Positions 38,008 to 47,356 of a stretch of DNA of 64,000 nucleotides are shown here, piece by piece. Position 1 is the first letter of the stretch. Each line of letters begins with the position of its first letter. The notes beneath the pieces are model-generated. The model saw nothing but the letters and a program-made list of their open reading frames with translations. It was not told where the DNA came from and ran no database searches. The DNA comes from Sphingopyxis sp. (GTDB lineage Bacteria > Pseudomonadota > Alphaproteobacteria > Sphingomonadales > Sphingomonadaceae), in assembly GCA_017745175.1 (NCBI GenBank), contig JAGHZY010000003.1:1-64000 (forward strand). Reading direction: 5' to 3'. The translations under genes and the position numbers were made by a program.

Positions 38008-39528
38008 ATGTCAGATCGCGCCCTGCCCCCCGAAACGACGCTGGGTCCCGAACCCGCGCTCGCGCCCGATTTCGGCCAGCAGGTGCGGCGCGCCGTCATC
38101 TGGCGTTCCGCGTCGCAGATTGCGGGGCAGGTGATCGCCTGGGCCTCGACCTTCCTCGTCATCCGCATCCTGACACCCGAGGATTATGGCCTGTTCGCGC
38201 TGACCCAGGTGATGCTGATGCTGTTCACCCTGCTCAACGGCTATGGCCTCGCCAGCGCGGCGATCCAGCGCGCCGAAATCGGCAGGCACGAGCTCAGGCA
38301 GATTTTCGGGCTGCTGTTACTGCTCAACGGCGCGCTTGCGGTGATACAGATCCTCTGCGCACCACTCGCCGCCGCCTATTATCGCCAGCCGATGGTTGCC
38401 GAACTGCTGCGGGTGCAGTCGCTGATCTATCTCACCATCCCCTTCTCGGCGCTCGCCTATGCGCAGCTCGCGCGATCGATGGAGTTCCGCCGTCAGGCGC
38501 AGGTCAATCTGGTCTCGGCGCTGATCGGTGCGGGCGTTGCGCTCGGCGGCGCGCTCGCGGGCTGGGGCGTGTGGGCGCTGGTCTGGGCGCCGATCGCGAT
38601 GTTCACCACGCGCGCGCTGGGGCTGACGATCGCGGCGCGCTCCTGGCTGTGGCCGAGTTTCGATTTTCGCGGCGCGGGGTCGATCGCCCAATATGGCGGG
38701 CTGATCGCGGTCGGGCAATTCTTCGGCTTCGTCCAGAGTCAGGCCGACATATTGGTCGCCGGCCGCTGGTTCGAGGCGCATCTGGTCGGCATCTACACGA
38801 CCGCGCTGCTGCTGACGCAGATTTTCAACAACAAGATCGTGCCGCCGCTCAACGAGGTCGCCTTCGCCGCCTATGCGCGGATGCAGGACGACCGACCCGC
38901 ACTCGCGGCGGGCTTCATCCGCTCGACGCGCGCGATCATGGTTGCCGCCATGCCCTTCTTCTTCGGGCTCGCCGCGGTGGCGGAACCGCTCGTACTCACC
39001 TTGCTCGGCGAGAAATGGCGCGAGATCGTGCCGCTACTCCTGCCGCTGGCGCTCGCCATGCCCTTCTGGACGCTGTTCACGCTGCTCCGGCCCGCTACCG
39101 ACGCGCTCGGCCGGCCGGGGATTGCGTCGGGCAATGCCGCGGCGGGCGCATTGCTGATGCCGCTGATATTCCTCGTCGGCGCCCGGTGGGGCATCATGGG
39201 CATCGCCTGGGCGTGGCTGGTCGCCTATCCGTTGCTGCTCGCTTTTTCGGCCGCCCGCTCGATGCCCGTCATCGGCGTCCACGCGATCGAGCTGATCCGC
39301 GCGATCTTGCCGCCCGTCCTCGCCGCGGCGGTCATGGCGGCGGCGGTGATGCTGGTCGACAGCCTGCTGCCCGCGCTGCCGCAACCGATGCGGCTGGCCG
39401 TCCTCGTCGCGACGGGAGCGCCGATCTATTGCCTGTGGCTGGCGCTGTTCGCGCGCGGAACGGTGCGCGACCTGATCGATCTGGTGCGCGGACGCCGCGT
39501 CCCCGTCGTTCCCGAACCGGCCGCCTAG
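38008..39528 (+). CDS. Lipopolysaccharide/oligosaccharide flippase (MOP superfamily, Wzx-like)
   Basis: The 506-residue protein has about 12-14 hydrophobic segments. N-terminal features (FGQQVRRAVIWRSASQIAGQ, RILTPEDYGLFALTQ) match polysaccharide-transporter flippases that move lipid-linked sugar repeats across the inner membrane. The start MSDRALPPE at 38008 is favoured over 37972. The stop overlaps that of the convergent glycosyltransferase gene by four bases. Confidence 0.88.
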   Translation: MSDRALPPETTLGPEPALAPDFGQQVRRAVIWRSASQIAGQVIAWASTFLVIRILTPEDYGLFALTQVMLMLFTLLNGYGLASAAIQRAEIGRHELRQIFGLLLLLNGALAVIQILCAPLAAAYYRQPMVAELLRVQSLIYLTIPFSALAYAQLARSMEFRRQAQVNLVSALIGAGVALGGALAGWGVWALVWAPIAMFTTRALGLTIAARSWLWPSFDFRGAGSIAQYGGLIAVGQFFGFVQSQADILVAGRWFEAHLVGIYTTALLLTQIFNNKIVPPLNEVAFAAYARMQDDRPALAAGFIRSTRAIMVAAMPFFFGLAAVAEPLVLTLLGEKWREIVPLLLPLALAMPFWTLFTLLRPATDALGRPGIASGNAAAGALLMPLIFLVGARWGIMGIAWAWLVAYPLLLAFSAARSMPVIGVHAIELIRAILPPVLAAAVMAAAVMLVDSLLPALPQPMRLAVLVATGAPIYCLWLALFARGTVRDLIDLVRGRRVPVVPEPAA

Positions 39529-40457
39529 GTCCGGCCGAGCGCCGCGACAGCGGCGCGGGTTGCGTCGATATAGGCGCTGCCGCTGAACCGGTAGCTGCCG
39601 ATGAAGTGCACGAAGCGCGCATCGGGGGGCACGCCCTCGTTCCAGAAATTGAGATAATGGTCGTAGGGCAGCAGCAGGGGGTCGGGTTCGTTCGCGATGA
39701 CCATGTTCGACGTGACCTGTTCGCTGCCCCACCGCGCCCAGCGCTCCGCGCCGAGCAGCCGTTCCGCCTCGCGTGAAAAGGCCTCGGCAAGCGTGCGGCC
39801 ATCGCCGCCGCGTGCAAAACCTGCAAATCCCGAACAGCCGCGCACATAGACCGGATTTTCGCGCATCGGCAGCGAAACGCGGTCGAGGCCGCATTCGATC
39901 GCGCCCTGCACATGCGCCGCGGGATTGAACAGGAAGGCGTCGTCGTCGGTCCGGCTCGCCAGTTCGGCAAAGGACAAGAGTTGTGAATCGGGATCGCCGC
40001 GCAGGGTGAAGCTTCGATTCTCCGCGATCGCAGCCGCGATCTGCGGCACGTCGCCCAGCGTTACCGTGTCCGAATCGAGCTGGATCACATAGTCCGACGC
40101 GCGCATGTCGAGGATGGTCAGCAGCCGTTCCCATGTGCCGCCGCGCGGACAGGGGCCGGTATCGACGTCGGCAATTGCAAGGATCTGCGGATTCCCGAGA
40201 TGTTCGGCGAGAATGGCCCGGTCGGCATCGGTGAGCGTGCCATCGTCGAGGATGACGATCCGTCCCCTTCGCAAATGCGCGTGCAGCGATTTGACCGCAA
40301 CCAGATAGGGCAGCAGCACGCGCGTGCCGATCATGGAAAACAGGACCAGCCCGTCGCCGGCGGGAACCACGGCGGGCGTATCCAGCACGGCGCGGGCGGC
40401 GGCGCGGTGCGCGCGCTCCTTCCACCACAGATTAAGTTTGTTGACGATCCTGTTCAT
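39525..40457 (-). CDS. Probable GT-A-fold glycosyltransferase
   Basis: The 310-residue soluble protein has a DxD-type motif in QLDSDTVTLGD near residue 125, a nucleotide-sugar-binding-like N-terminal half, and HFIGSYRFSGSAY at the C-terminus, resembling GT8-like and uncharacterised GT-A enzymes. The start MNRIVNKLN at 40457 is the first plausible one. It is convergent with the flippase gene and lies 245 bp from the acyltransferase fusion. Donor and acceptor are unknown. Confidence 0.65.
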   Translation of the reverse strand: MNRIVNKLNLWWKERAHRAAARAVLDTPAVVPAGDGLVLFSMIGTRVLLPYLVAVKSLHAHLRRGRIVILDDGTLTDADRAILAEHLGNPQILAIADVDTGPCPRGGTWERLLTILDMRASDYVIQLDSDTVTLGDVPQIAAAIAENRSFTLRGDPDSQLLSFAELASRTDDDAFLFNPAAHVQGAIECGLDRVSLPMRENPVYVRGCSGFAGFARGGDGRTLAEAFSREAERLLGAERWARWGSEQVTSNMVIANEPDPLLLPYDHYLNFWNEGVPPDARFVHFIGSYRFSGSAYIDATRAAVAALGRT

Positions 40458-40702
40458 CGCGCGGCCGTAACACGCGCGGCCACCCATTGGTAGAGGCGAA
40501 AATCCCAGCTTTTGCGCCCTTTCAGGACGTTTTTGGCTGGCGATATCGGGGCGTTCGCGCGGGGTCCGGGTGCGATCCGCTTCGCCCTCCCGGATCATCG
40601 GGCACCACACGCGTCAAGGGCCGCAAGCGTCAGGCCGCAGCGCCGCGCGTTACGACAATCCGCCTGTCCTTCGGGAGCTGACTCGACCTCGCCGCCGTTC
40701 GG

Positions 40703-43186
40703 CTAGGATTGAAGTCCCTGGCCGGGACGACCCAGTAATCCGCCCGAACCGCCGGGCGGGACCCGGTCGCGCCTGCCGTGCGTCCTCGCGAATGCGCGCA
40801 CCTTCTGGTCGACCCAGCCATATGCGCGCGCGAAGACGATACCGAAGCCGATCGCGGCAAAGAGCGAAAGCCATGGCATCGGGCCGTGGAATAGCCGGAT
40901 GACCAGCGACTTCACCTGATAGTGGCTGAGATACATGAACATCGACGACCCGGCGATCTCCGAGATCGCGGTTTTTACGAAGGAAGGGACGGAGATTTCG
41001 GGCACAAAGAGCAATAGCGCCACGCCGCCCGTGATGTAGGCGCTCGCCGAAGTGAGGCCGTGGTGCTGCACGACGGCCACGGTCACGATCGCCATCGCGA
41101 GAACGCGATCCCTGAGATCGCGCACGCTGGCAATCAGCATCCCGGCGCCGACCGTCCACAGATACCAGATGGGCGTGCGATGATAGAGATAGTTCGTATC
41201 CCAGACCTTCTCGACCTGCCAGCTCAGTGCAATGGCAATGACGATGAGCGCCGTGGAACTCGTCATGGGGCGATTCCGGAACCATTCGCGCACCTTCGGA
41301 ATCGCCAGCAGTCCGGCGAGTATCAGAAGCAGCTGCATGTAGATTTCGGCGAAATAATAATAGGCGACGTGATATTGCTCCGGATCGAACCAGTTGGATA
41401 TCAGCAGCGGGGGCTTCGGTTCGAACGTCCGGGCCCAGAGCTGCATCGCGACGACGACCAGAAAGGTCGGGATCGCGACCCGCACAATGGTTCCGAAAAT
41501 CGTGCTGACGTTCCCGGTCCGGCTGACCTCCGGCCATTGGAACCGCATGACGCTGTAGCCGCACAGCATGAACAGGAAATAGGCAGCACCCCAGTTCCGG
41601 CTGTAGACAAAGGTATCGAGGTGCAGTGCGACGATGCAGATCATGAAGAATGCGCGCGTCAACGTGGCCGATTCCAGCCGGCGCCAGCCATTCGCTCGAT
41701 CGGGGGTCCGGCATTTTTCCAGTTGCGCGACCGTCAGCGATTCCCAGTCGCGGGGCAGCGGGCCAAAGCGGTCCTCAAATCCCAGCGAGAACTGGATGTA
41801 GCTGAGCGAATCCCCTCCCATGGTTTCGAAGCTGTCTTCCGGGCCGACATCCCTTCCCGGGAAAAATTGCCGGAAAAAAGCCTGCACGTCGTCGGGCACG
41901 GGCGCCGATGCATGGTCGACGACGGCATCGACCGCGGCAATGCCGTTCGTCTTGACAAATTCCTCGGTCAGGCGGCGGCGCAACGGCTTGCCGGTCGCCG
42001 TTCGCGGAAGCGCCGGCATCACCCTGACGTGCAGGGCATCCCCTGCACTCACTCCGAGTTCCTTCAGGGCTTCCGCCGAAGCCGAATGAAGCCGGTCAAT
42101 AGCCAGATCCGTCGCTTCGGCGGCAACGAGAACGCCCTCGCCGCGAAGCACGTCGGGCACCTTGGCGACGACCACCTTGCCGCCCAGTCCGAGACGCCCG
42201 GCGATCCGCAATTCGAGCAGATCGGGGTTGATCTTCACGCCGCCGACATTGATCAGATCGTCCGCCCGGCCATCATAATGGAGATAGCCGTCCTCGATGT
42301 GGCCCAGATCGCTGGTTTCCAGCCAGCCGTCGGCATCGCACAGGTCGACGGGCTCGCCGGCATCGAGACGCCAGCGGGCGACGTGCGGCCCGCGGATTCG
42401 GATCCGCCCTGCTGCGGATATCCCGACCTCGGTCGCGCCAACCGCTTTCCCGACGGACTCGAGAAATTCGTCCGGGACTTCCGAGATGCGCAGGAAGGTG
42501 CTGCGCGATGCTTCCGTGAGGCCGTAGTGCTGCACGATCCGGGCATCGGGAAAAAGCTCGCGAACCGCGCGCTTCTCGGCGCCCGACATATATTGCGAAC
42601 CGATTTCCAGCCAGCGCAGCTTCCTGCCGGCATCGCCGATGACCGCCGGCGCATTCAGCAATATCCGGAGCAGGGTGGGCACCGCCGACAGCGAATTGAC
42701 TTCGCCAGACCGGAGCATACGGGAAAGCTCGAGAGGATCGAAACCGCGCGGCGGCAGATAGGAGCGGCCGCCCACCGCGCTGATCGCGCGGATTCGGCCC
42801 ATGCCGAAACTGTAGGTTACCGGCACACCGACATATTCGCGTATGTCGGAGGTCAGATCCATCTGATCGATGATCCGTTCGGCGGCATCCGCGAGGTTTG
42901 AACAGGTCAGGACGATGCCTTTGGGCTTGCCCTCCGTTCCCGAGGTATAGGTAATCTGGGCCGGCCGATCGTCGTGGATCAGCCGGTGATGTCCAGCGAA
43001 CCAGCCGCTTCCCTCATCGGGGACGATACAGCGATCGATCTCCGTTCCGGCGAGGGTCCGCGCGAGAGACTCGTCGGACACAATGACCAGCGGCTGCCGG
43101 GCCTCGTTGAGCGCAAACAGCTCTTCGATGAAGGACAGCGAGTTCCGTGCGACGATCGCGGTGGCGGTTAACTTCCGGTCTCTCAC
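40703..43186 (-). CDS. Adenylation-ACP-membrane acyltransferase fusion protein
   Basis: The single chain (827 residues from the GTG at 43186) has three parts. First is an AMP-forming ligase domain with YTSGTEGKPKG (about residues 80-90), HYGLTEASR, YDGRADDLINVGGVKI and the catalytic Lys in RTATGKPLRR. Next is an acyl carrier domain with the phosphopantetheine Ser in MGGDSLSY (about residue 460). Last is a C-terminal domain with about ten membrane segments resembling acyltransferase-3 enzymes (VALHLDTF). This suggests activation, loading and transfer of an acyl or aminoacyl group to a surface glycan. The adenylation N-terminus is short. A TTG at 43252 is an alternative start. Confidence 0.8.
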   Translation of the reverse strand: MRDRKLTATAIVARNSLSFIEELFALNEARQPLVIVSDESLARTLAGTEIDRCIVPDEGSGWFAGHHRLIHDDRPAQITYTSGTEGKPKGIVLTCSNLADAAERIIDQMDLTSDIREYVGVPVTYSFGMGRIRAISAVGGRSYLPPRGFDPLELSRMLRSGEVNSLSAVPTLLRILLNAPAVIGDAGRKLRWLEIGSQYMSGAEKRAVRELFPDARIVQHYGLTEASRSTFLRISEVPDEFLESVGKAVGATEVGISAAGRIRIRGPHVARWRLDAGEPVDLCDADGWLETSDLGHIEDGYLHYDGRADDLINVGGVKINPDLLELRIAGRLGLGGKVVVAKVPDVLRGEGVLVAAEATDLAIDRLHSASAEALKELGVSAGDALHVRVMPALPRTATGKPLRRRLTEEFVKTNGIAAVDAVVDHASAPVPDDVQAFFRQFFPGRDVGPEDSFETMGGDSLSYIQFSLGFEDRFGPLPRDWESLTVAQLEKCRTPDRANGWRRLESATLTRAFFMICIVALHLDTFVYSRNWGAAYFLFMLCGYSVMRFQWPEVSRTGNVSTIFGTIVRVAIPTFLVVVAMQLWARTFEPKPPLLISNWFDPEQYHVAYYYFAEIYMQLLLILAGLLAIPKVREWFRNRPMTSSTALIVIAIALSWQVEKVWDTNYLYHRTPIWYLWTVGAGMLIASVRDLRDRVLAMAIVTVAVVQHHGLTSASAYITGGVALLLFVPEISVPSFVKTAISEIAGSSMFMYLSHYQVKSLVIRLFHGPMPWLSLFAAIGFGIVFARAYGWVDQKVRAFARTHGRRDRVPPGGSGGLLGRPGQGLQS

Positions 43187-43841
43187 CCTGCAAACCCTGT
43201 ACTGACCGCCGCATGGGCGCTTCGAATGAACATGGCAGGGCGCGCGCGGCAAAGCCGGAAGCGCCCACCAAGTGAGTCTCTGTTATGCCCCGAAATGCAC
43301 CGCGATGATGCTTGGCGAATTCATTTCCGATTTTTCTCAATGCCAACTCTCCCGCGAGGCGGGGTGATTGCCTGCGCAGGCGTGGCTGGCGGCACCTGAG
43401 GACGTATTTTTCGTAACGGGGCGGCGATACAGCCGCTGCCCGAATTTGCCGAACGATCAGAGGGAAAGCGATGGTGCCCCGGGGACGGAATCCCCGCTGA
43501 ATCGGAATGCGTTGGAAACACACACTCTATTTTTTGCGCCTGCCGAGTTACCCCAAAACACTTTATTTTCCGCGGTTCGATTCCATTTTTCGATGAGCCA
43601 TTGCCACTCTAGGATGAAACTCTGGTCAGAATAAATTCGGCGGGCTCGGAACCAGTCCTGCGAGAAATCGACAGCCGACTTGGCGGTTCCGGACCGACAG
43701 GTCTCAGACAGGAATCGCTCGAAAGTGGACATTTCCGGTGGCCGAGCTGCTATGACGAGGATTGGCCGTTGGAGACAGTCGGCTTTTCGTCCGGAAGCGC
43801 CGTAAAGCGGACCGCGCGTCCGATTTCAACGCCCACAGGAT
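43187..43841. other. 655-bp region without a convincing gene
   Basis: The region lies between the acyltransferase fusion gene and the AcnX small-subunit gene, both on the minus strand. Around 43500-43640 it is clearly more A/T-rich than its surroundings and probably includes the promoter of the fusion gene. A minus-strand frame at 43457-43732 (91 codons, MSTFERFLSETCR) is the only sizeable candidate, but it resembles nothing I know. The region may be a junction of acquired DNA. Confidence 0.4.
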
Positions 43842-44297
43842 CTAGGCCGAAGGATTCTCGAACCGGAGCGGCTCATGCTCTGGAAAGGTCAGCACAGCCC
43901 GGCCGGCTTCGCACCATAAATGGCCTTTCGGGCCGCATTGAAGCTTTCCGAAATCCTCGACGGACACGACCAGGATCGGGATGGCCGCGCCATAAAGATA
44001 GTCGGCGACCAGCGCGCCGATGGTGAGGATCGGATCGCTCCGCGTCGTAATCACCCCCGCGGGCGCGCGCCCGGTCCGCGCGAGCTCGACGAGGGCGCTC
44101 GAAGAAGAGGAGGATCCCCGGCTTCCCGGCATCGCGAGCAGCCGATTGGCCAGCATCGAGCCCCGCTGGGGGTGCGAGGCATCGACTATGCGCCCGGTTT
44201 GCAGGTCGACACCGCCCCACAGGCTCAGCGGTTCGGTGAGCTTCAGCATGTCCCCGCTTGCCAGCCCTTCGATCAAAGCGTGTCCGTGGATCAGCAT
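43842..44297 (-). CDS. Aconitase X small (swivel) subunit, DUF126
   Basis: The 151-residue protein matches the AcnX swivel domain: SLWGGVDLQTGRIVDASHPQRG, MPGSRGSSSSSSALVEL with the conserved serine run, and GVITTRSDPILTIGALVADYL. In heteromeric AcnX enzymes it pairs with the large subunit, encoded immediately upstream with a 7-bp overlap. Characterised bacterial AcnX enzymes include cis-3-hydroxy-L-proline dehydratases, and an archaeal branch acts on mevalonate 5-phosphate. The neighbouring ornithine-cyclodeaminase-family reductase favours the hydroxyproline-type role. It is the last gene of the six-gene minus-strand operon. Confidence 0.85.
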   Translation of the reverse strand: MLIHGHALIEGLASGDMLKLTEPLSLWGGVDLQTGRIVDASHPQRGSMLANRLLAMPGSRGSSSSSSALVELARTGRAPAGVITTRSDPILTIGALVADYLYGAAIPILVVSVEDFGKLQCGPKGHLWCEAGRAVLTFPEHEPLRFENPSA

Positions 44298-45520
44298 GGC
44301 GCCACCCTGCCCGCCTCGGCCGACCGGATGCAGCGCTCGAGCGTCATCAATGCGACGCGGCGCCCGAGATTGCCGGGCCCGTAATGGGCATATTTGCCCG
44401 ATGTCGTCAGGATCAGCCCCGACGTCTGGCGAACGACGGGTGCGAGATAGGTGCAGGTGTCGACGACGATATGGATACCAAAGGCGCGCAAGGCGTCAAA
44501 CGCCGGATCGCCCGCCACCTCTGCCGCGATCTCGCGCGACGTCGATACATAGATTTCGGTTGCCGCCGTCCGGCGGCGTCCGGCGACGGCGCGATTGAGA
44601 AGTGCGAATTCATGGATCGAATAATGCGGCGTGCCGAGGCAGACGGCTGCGACCGCCTCGCCTTCGATCGCTTGGCACAGCGATGCAATTGCGGCTTCGA
44701 TCTCGGCCGGCGACACGGCCTCGACCAGGACCCCTGCCGTCGGCATGTCTGCGGCTTCGGGTGTAACGCCCTCGGCATGGAACAGCGCGAGCGCGCCCGA
44801 CGACGCCCCCGTCGCGCCAAGCGCTTTCAACTCGTCTTCGGTCGCATCGAGCGGCATGCCGCGCAGATAGGGGACGATACCGGGCGCGCGGCGGCCGACG
44901 ACATAGCCGATCGCGGCAAAATAGAGGTCGCGCGGCAACCGCGCTGCTTCGATCGAAGGCAGCTCGAAAACGATGGCCGGACGACGCGCCTCGTCGCGGT
45001 GCAGACCCGCAAGCGGCACGCGCCCGGTCAATGCCGCGCAAAGGTCGGTAAAATCGCCATAGCGGTCGGTGCGCGCGCCGAGCACCGAATTGATGAAGAC
45101 GATCGCGTTGGATTCGGCCCAAGCGACATGCTCGCCGCGCCGCGGGCGCGCCATACGCTGGTAAGGCGCACAGGTCAGCGTCGGCAGGCAACCGAGCTGT
45201 TCGTGCAGGCGGGTCAGCGTCTCCTGCTCGGCGATGATCTCCGGCGGTCCGCAATGCCAGCCGGGATGTGTGACATCGACCGCCGCGACGTTGAGCGTGG
45301 TCGGCACGCGTACTTTTCCACCCAGTTCGACAAAGCGCTGTGCGAAGTCGATGCTCGATGGGCCGTGGTAAAGGCACCCGTCGATATGCGCGGATTCGAT
45401 TCCGATGAAGCGATCGGCCCCGCATGCCGTGCCGTAACGGATGAGCAAGGCCATCGCGCGCGCGGCAGCGGCGCCGTGCTCACCCGCGCGCAGGGCGTGA
45501 TCGATCGGTTCGAGCTTCAT
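44291..45520 (-). CDS. Aconitase X large (catalytic) subunit; probable cis-3-hydroxyproline dehydratase
   Basis: The 409-residue protein has the AcnX catalytic fold (DUF521): IESAHIDGCLYHGPSSIDFA, VPTTLNVAAVDVTHPGW, VAWAESNAIVFINSVLGARTDRYGDF, and GILEAD-type C-terminal segments including VVDTCTYLAPV and TTSGKYAHYGPG. Cysteines in the GCLYHG and DTCTY segments are candidate iron-sulfur ligands. Dehydration of 3-hydroxy-L-proline would give delta1-pyrroline-2-carboxylate, the substrate expected for the adjacent reductase. Its ATG overlaps the reductase stop (ATGA). Substrate assignment is by gene context. Confidence 0.82.
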   Translation of the reverse strand: MKLEPIDHALRAGEHGAAAARAMALLIRYGTACGADRFIGIESAHIDGCLYHGPSSIDFAQRFVELGGKVRVPTTLNVAAVDVTHPGWHCGPPEIIAEQETLTRLHEQLGCLPTLTCAPYQRMARPRRGEHVAWAESNAIVFINSVLGARTDRYGDFTDLCAALTGRVPLAGLHRDEARRPAIVFELPSIEAARLPRDLYFAAIGYVVGRRAPGIVPYLRGMPLDATEDELKALGATGASSGALALFHAEGVTPEAADMPTAGVLVEAVSPAEIEAAIASLCQAIEGEAVAAVCLGTPHYSIHEFALLNRAVAGRRRTAATEIYVSTSREIAAEVAGDPAFDALRAFGIHIVVDTCTYLAPVVRQTSGLILTTSGKYAHYGPGNLGRRVALMTLERCIRSAEAGRVAPC

Positions 45521-46458
45521 GGCGCGACACGCCCCGCGACGAGCTCGGCGGCGGCGAGATCCTCGATCGCGGTCCCGACCGACTTGAACAGCGTAATCGC
45601 CTCGCGGTCATCGCCGCGCCCCCGATGCGCGCCGGAACAGAGCGCCGCAAGATCGGCTTCGATCGCATCGACACCGATCGCACCCGCAGCGATCGCCTGG
45701 AGCAGGTCGCCCGCTTCGTCGAGCGCGCCCTCACGCGTATCGACAAAGACGCGCGCGCGGGCGAAGGTCTCGGAATCGGCCTCGCACATGTCGGGCCGGA
45801 AGGCACCGATCAGATCAATGTGCATACCGGGCCGCAATGCCGCGGCTGCAATCAGCGGTTTGGTCGCGAGCGTCGCCACCGACACGATATCGGCTTCGGC
45901 CAGCCCCGCCTCGATCGTCGCGACCGCAACTACGGGATATCCCTGCGCGCGCGCCGCCCGCGCCGCCGCCTCGGCCTTGTCCGCGTCGCGGCCCCAGACG
46001 AGGACCTGTCCCAATGCAAAAGCGGAGGCATAGGCTTCGATGACCGGCGCGTTGAGAGCGCCGGTGCCGATGACGAGCAAGGTGGCGGACGCAGGCCGCG
46101 CGAGCCGCGATGCGGCAAGAACCGACGCGGCCGCGGTGCGACGGCGGGTGAGCGCGGCGCCGTCGATCGCCGCGATCGGCCGACCGGAGGCGCGGTCGCT
46201 CAATATATAGGTCGAATGGATCGAGGGACGCGCACGCGGGTCGACGGTAACGATCTTCGTCCCGATCCGTGCACTCCCCTTCCACGCCGGCATGACAAGC
46301 AGCGACGCCCCCCCCATGTCGGCGGCAAGCCGCGGCGGTGCCCGATATTCGCCGGAAGCAAAGGCACGCCGCAACGCCGCGATCAGCACGGGCATCGGCG
46401 TTGCCCGCGCGACCGCTTCGCTATCATAATAGGGGATGGTCGCCATCGCCCCGGTCAT
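45517..46458 (-). CDS. Ornithine cyclodeaminase/mu-crystallin family reductase (probable pyrroline-2-carboxylate reductase)
   Basis: The 313-residue protein begins near MATIPYYDSEAV and shows the NAD(P)-binding VIGTGALNAPVIEAY, the family segment KIVTVDPRARPSIHSTYIL, and AIDGAALTRRRTAAASVLAA. Family members include delta1-pyrroline-2-carboxylate reductases that form L-proline in hydroxyproline breakdown. Coupling to AcnX subunits strongly favours this role over ornithine cyclodeaminase. Starts at 46458 (ATGA overlap with the BKACE gene) or 46446 are both possible. Confidence 0.85.
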   Translation of the reverse strand: MTGAMATIPYYDSEAVARATPMPVLIAALRRAFASGEYRAPPRLAADMGGASLLVMPAWKGSARIGTKIVTVDPRARPSIHSTYILSDRASGRPIAAIDGAALTRRRTAAASVLAASRLARPASATLLVIGTGALNAPVIEAYASAFALGQVLVWGRDADKAEAAARAARAQGYPVVAVATIEAGLAEADIVSVATLATKPLIAAAALRPGMHIDLIGAFRPDMCEADSETFARARVFVDTREGALDEAGDLLQAIAAGAIGVDAIEADLAALCSGAHRGRGDDREAITLFKSVGTAIEDLAAAELVAGRVAP

Positions 46459-47354
46459 GCGCCCGGGGTTCTGAGCTTCAATATCTCGCGCGTCTCGGCC
46501 GGGGTCGCGACCTCGTAGCCGCCGACTGCGTTCACGAGCGTATAGGCGCGCTCGACGAGCTGGCCGTTGGTCGCCCAGACGCCGCGCGACATATAGAGAT
46601 TATCCTCCAGCCCGACACGGATATTGCCGCCGAGCAGCAGTGTATGCGCGAGCATCGGCATCTGTTCGCGGCCGATGCCGAACGCGCCCCAGATCGTTCC
46701 GGGCGCCATCAGGCTCTTTTGATACAGGATCGTCTCCACGCCGTGCGGTGCCGCCCATTGCACGCCGAGCACCATCTGCATCATCGGCGGGCCATCGATC
46801 AACCCTTCCTCGACCAGCTTGTTGCCGAACAATATGTCGCCCGGGCCGAATACTTCCAACTCGGGCTTGACCCCTGCCGCCTGGAACCGCTTCGCCATCG
46901 CGCGCAGCGTGTGCGTCGGGCTGAAATAGATATATTCGGTCGGCCCTTCGACCTGATTGTTGGTGACGATGTCGAGCGTTGCAATCTCGGGCAGCAATTC
47001 CTCGACATGCGCGACGCGCTCGTCGACGCCGACGACATCGCTACCATGCAACATGAACCCTTCATTTTCGGGATCGGGCAAGAAATAGGCGCCCATGCCG
47101 CATGTCAGGTTCAGCACGATGTCGGTACCCGTCTGGCGGACGCGGTCGACGACTTCGCGGAAATGTCCGCGGTCGCGGTTGCCCTCGCCCGTCTCGGGAT
47201 CACGGACATGGATGTGGACGATGCTGGCGCCCGCCGAAGCGGCTTCGATACAGGCATCGGCGATCTGCTTCGGCGTGACCGGCATCGACGGATGCTTCTT
47301 GTTATAGGGCGCGCCGCCGGTAACCGCGCAGGTCAGGATCGTTTTCTTGCTCAT
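46455..47354 (-). CDS. BKACE family beta-keto acid cleavage enzyme (DUF849)
   Basis: BKACE enzymes condense a beta-keto acid with acetyl-CoA, giving acetoacetate and a new acyl-CoA. The 299-residue protein has the signature ILTCAVTGGAPYNKKHPSMP, PVTPKQIADACIEAASAGAS, the metal-binding VHIHVRDPETG and ARFGLEDN-like IRVGLEDNLYMSRG. The ATG at 47354 has GGGAAG about eight bases upstream; the ATG at 47360 overlaps the SDR stop but lacks spacing for that site. Substrate is unknown. A dehydrogenase and a thioesterase are encoded upstream, as in carnitine-type BKACE clusters. Confidence 0.9.
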   Translation of the reverse strand: MSKKTILTCAVTGGAPYNKKHPSMPVTPKQIADACIEAASAGASIVHIHVRDPETGEGNRDRGHFREVVDRVRQTGTDIVLNLTCGMGAYFLPDPENEGFMLHGSDVVGVDERVAHVEELLPEIATLDIVTNNQVEGPTEYIYFSPTHTLRAMAKRFQAAGVKPELEVFGPGDILFGNKLVEEGLIDGPPMMQMVLGVQWAAPHGVETILYQKSLMAPGTIWGAFGIGREQMPMLAHTLLLGGNIRVGLEDNLYMSRGVWATNGQLVERAYTLVNAVGGYEVATPAETREILKLRTPGA

Positions 47355-47356
47355 CG

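Noticed and set aside
43574..43584. GGTTCGATTCC resembling a tRNA T-loop
   Set aside because: The flanking bases do not form a T stem, and no acceptor stem or anticodon arm could be built around it.
43457..43732. Small minus-strand gene of 91 codons
   Set aside because: No recognisable family or Shine-Dalgarno, and the frame lies in an A/T-rich region likely to be regulatory. It is mentioned only as part of that region.
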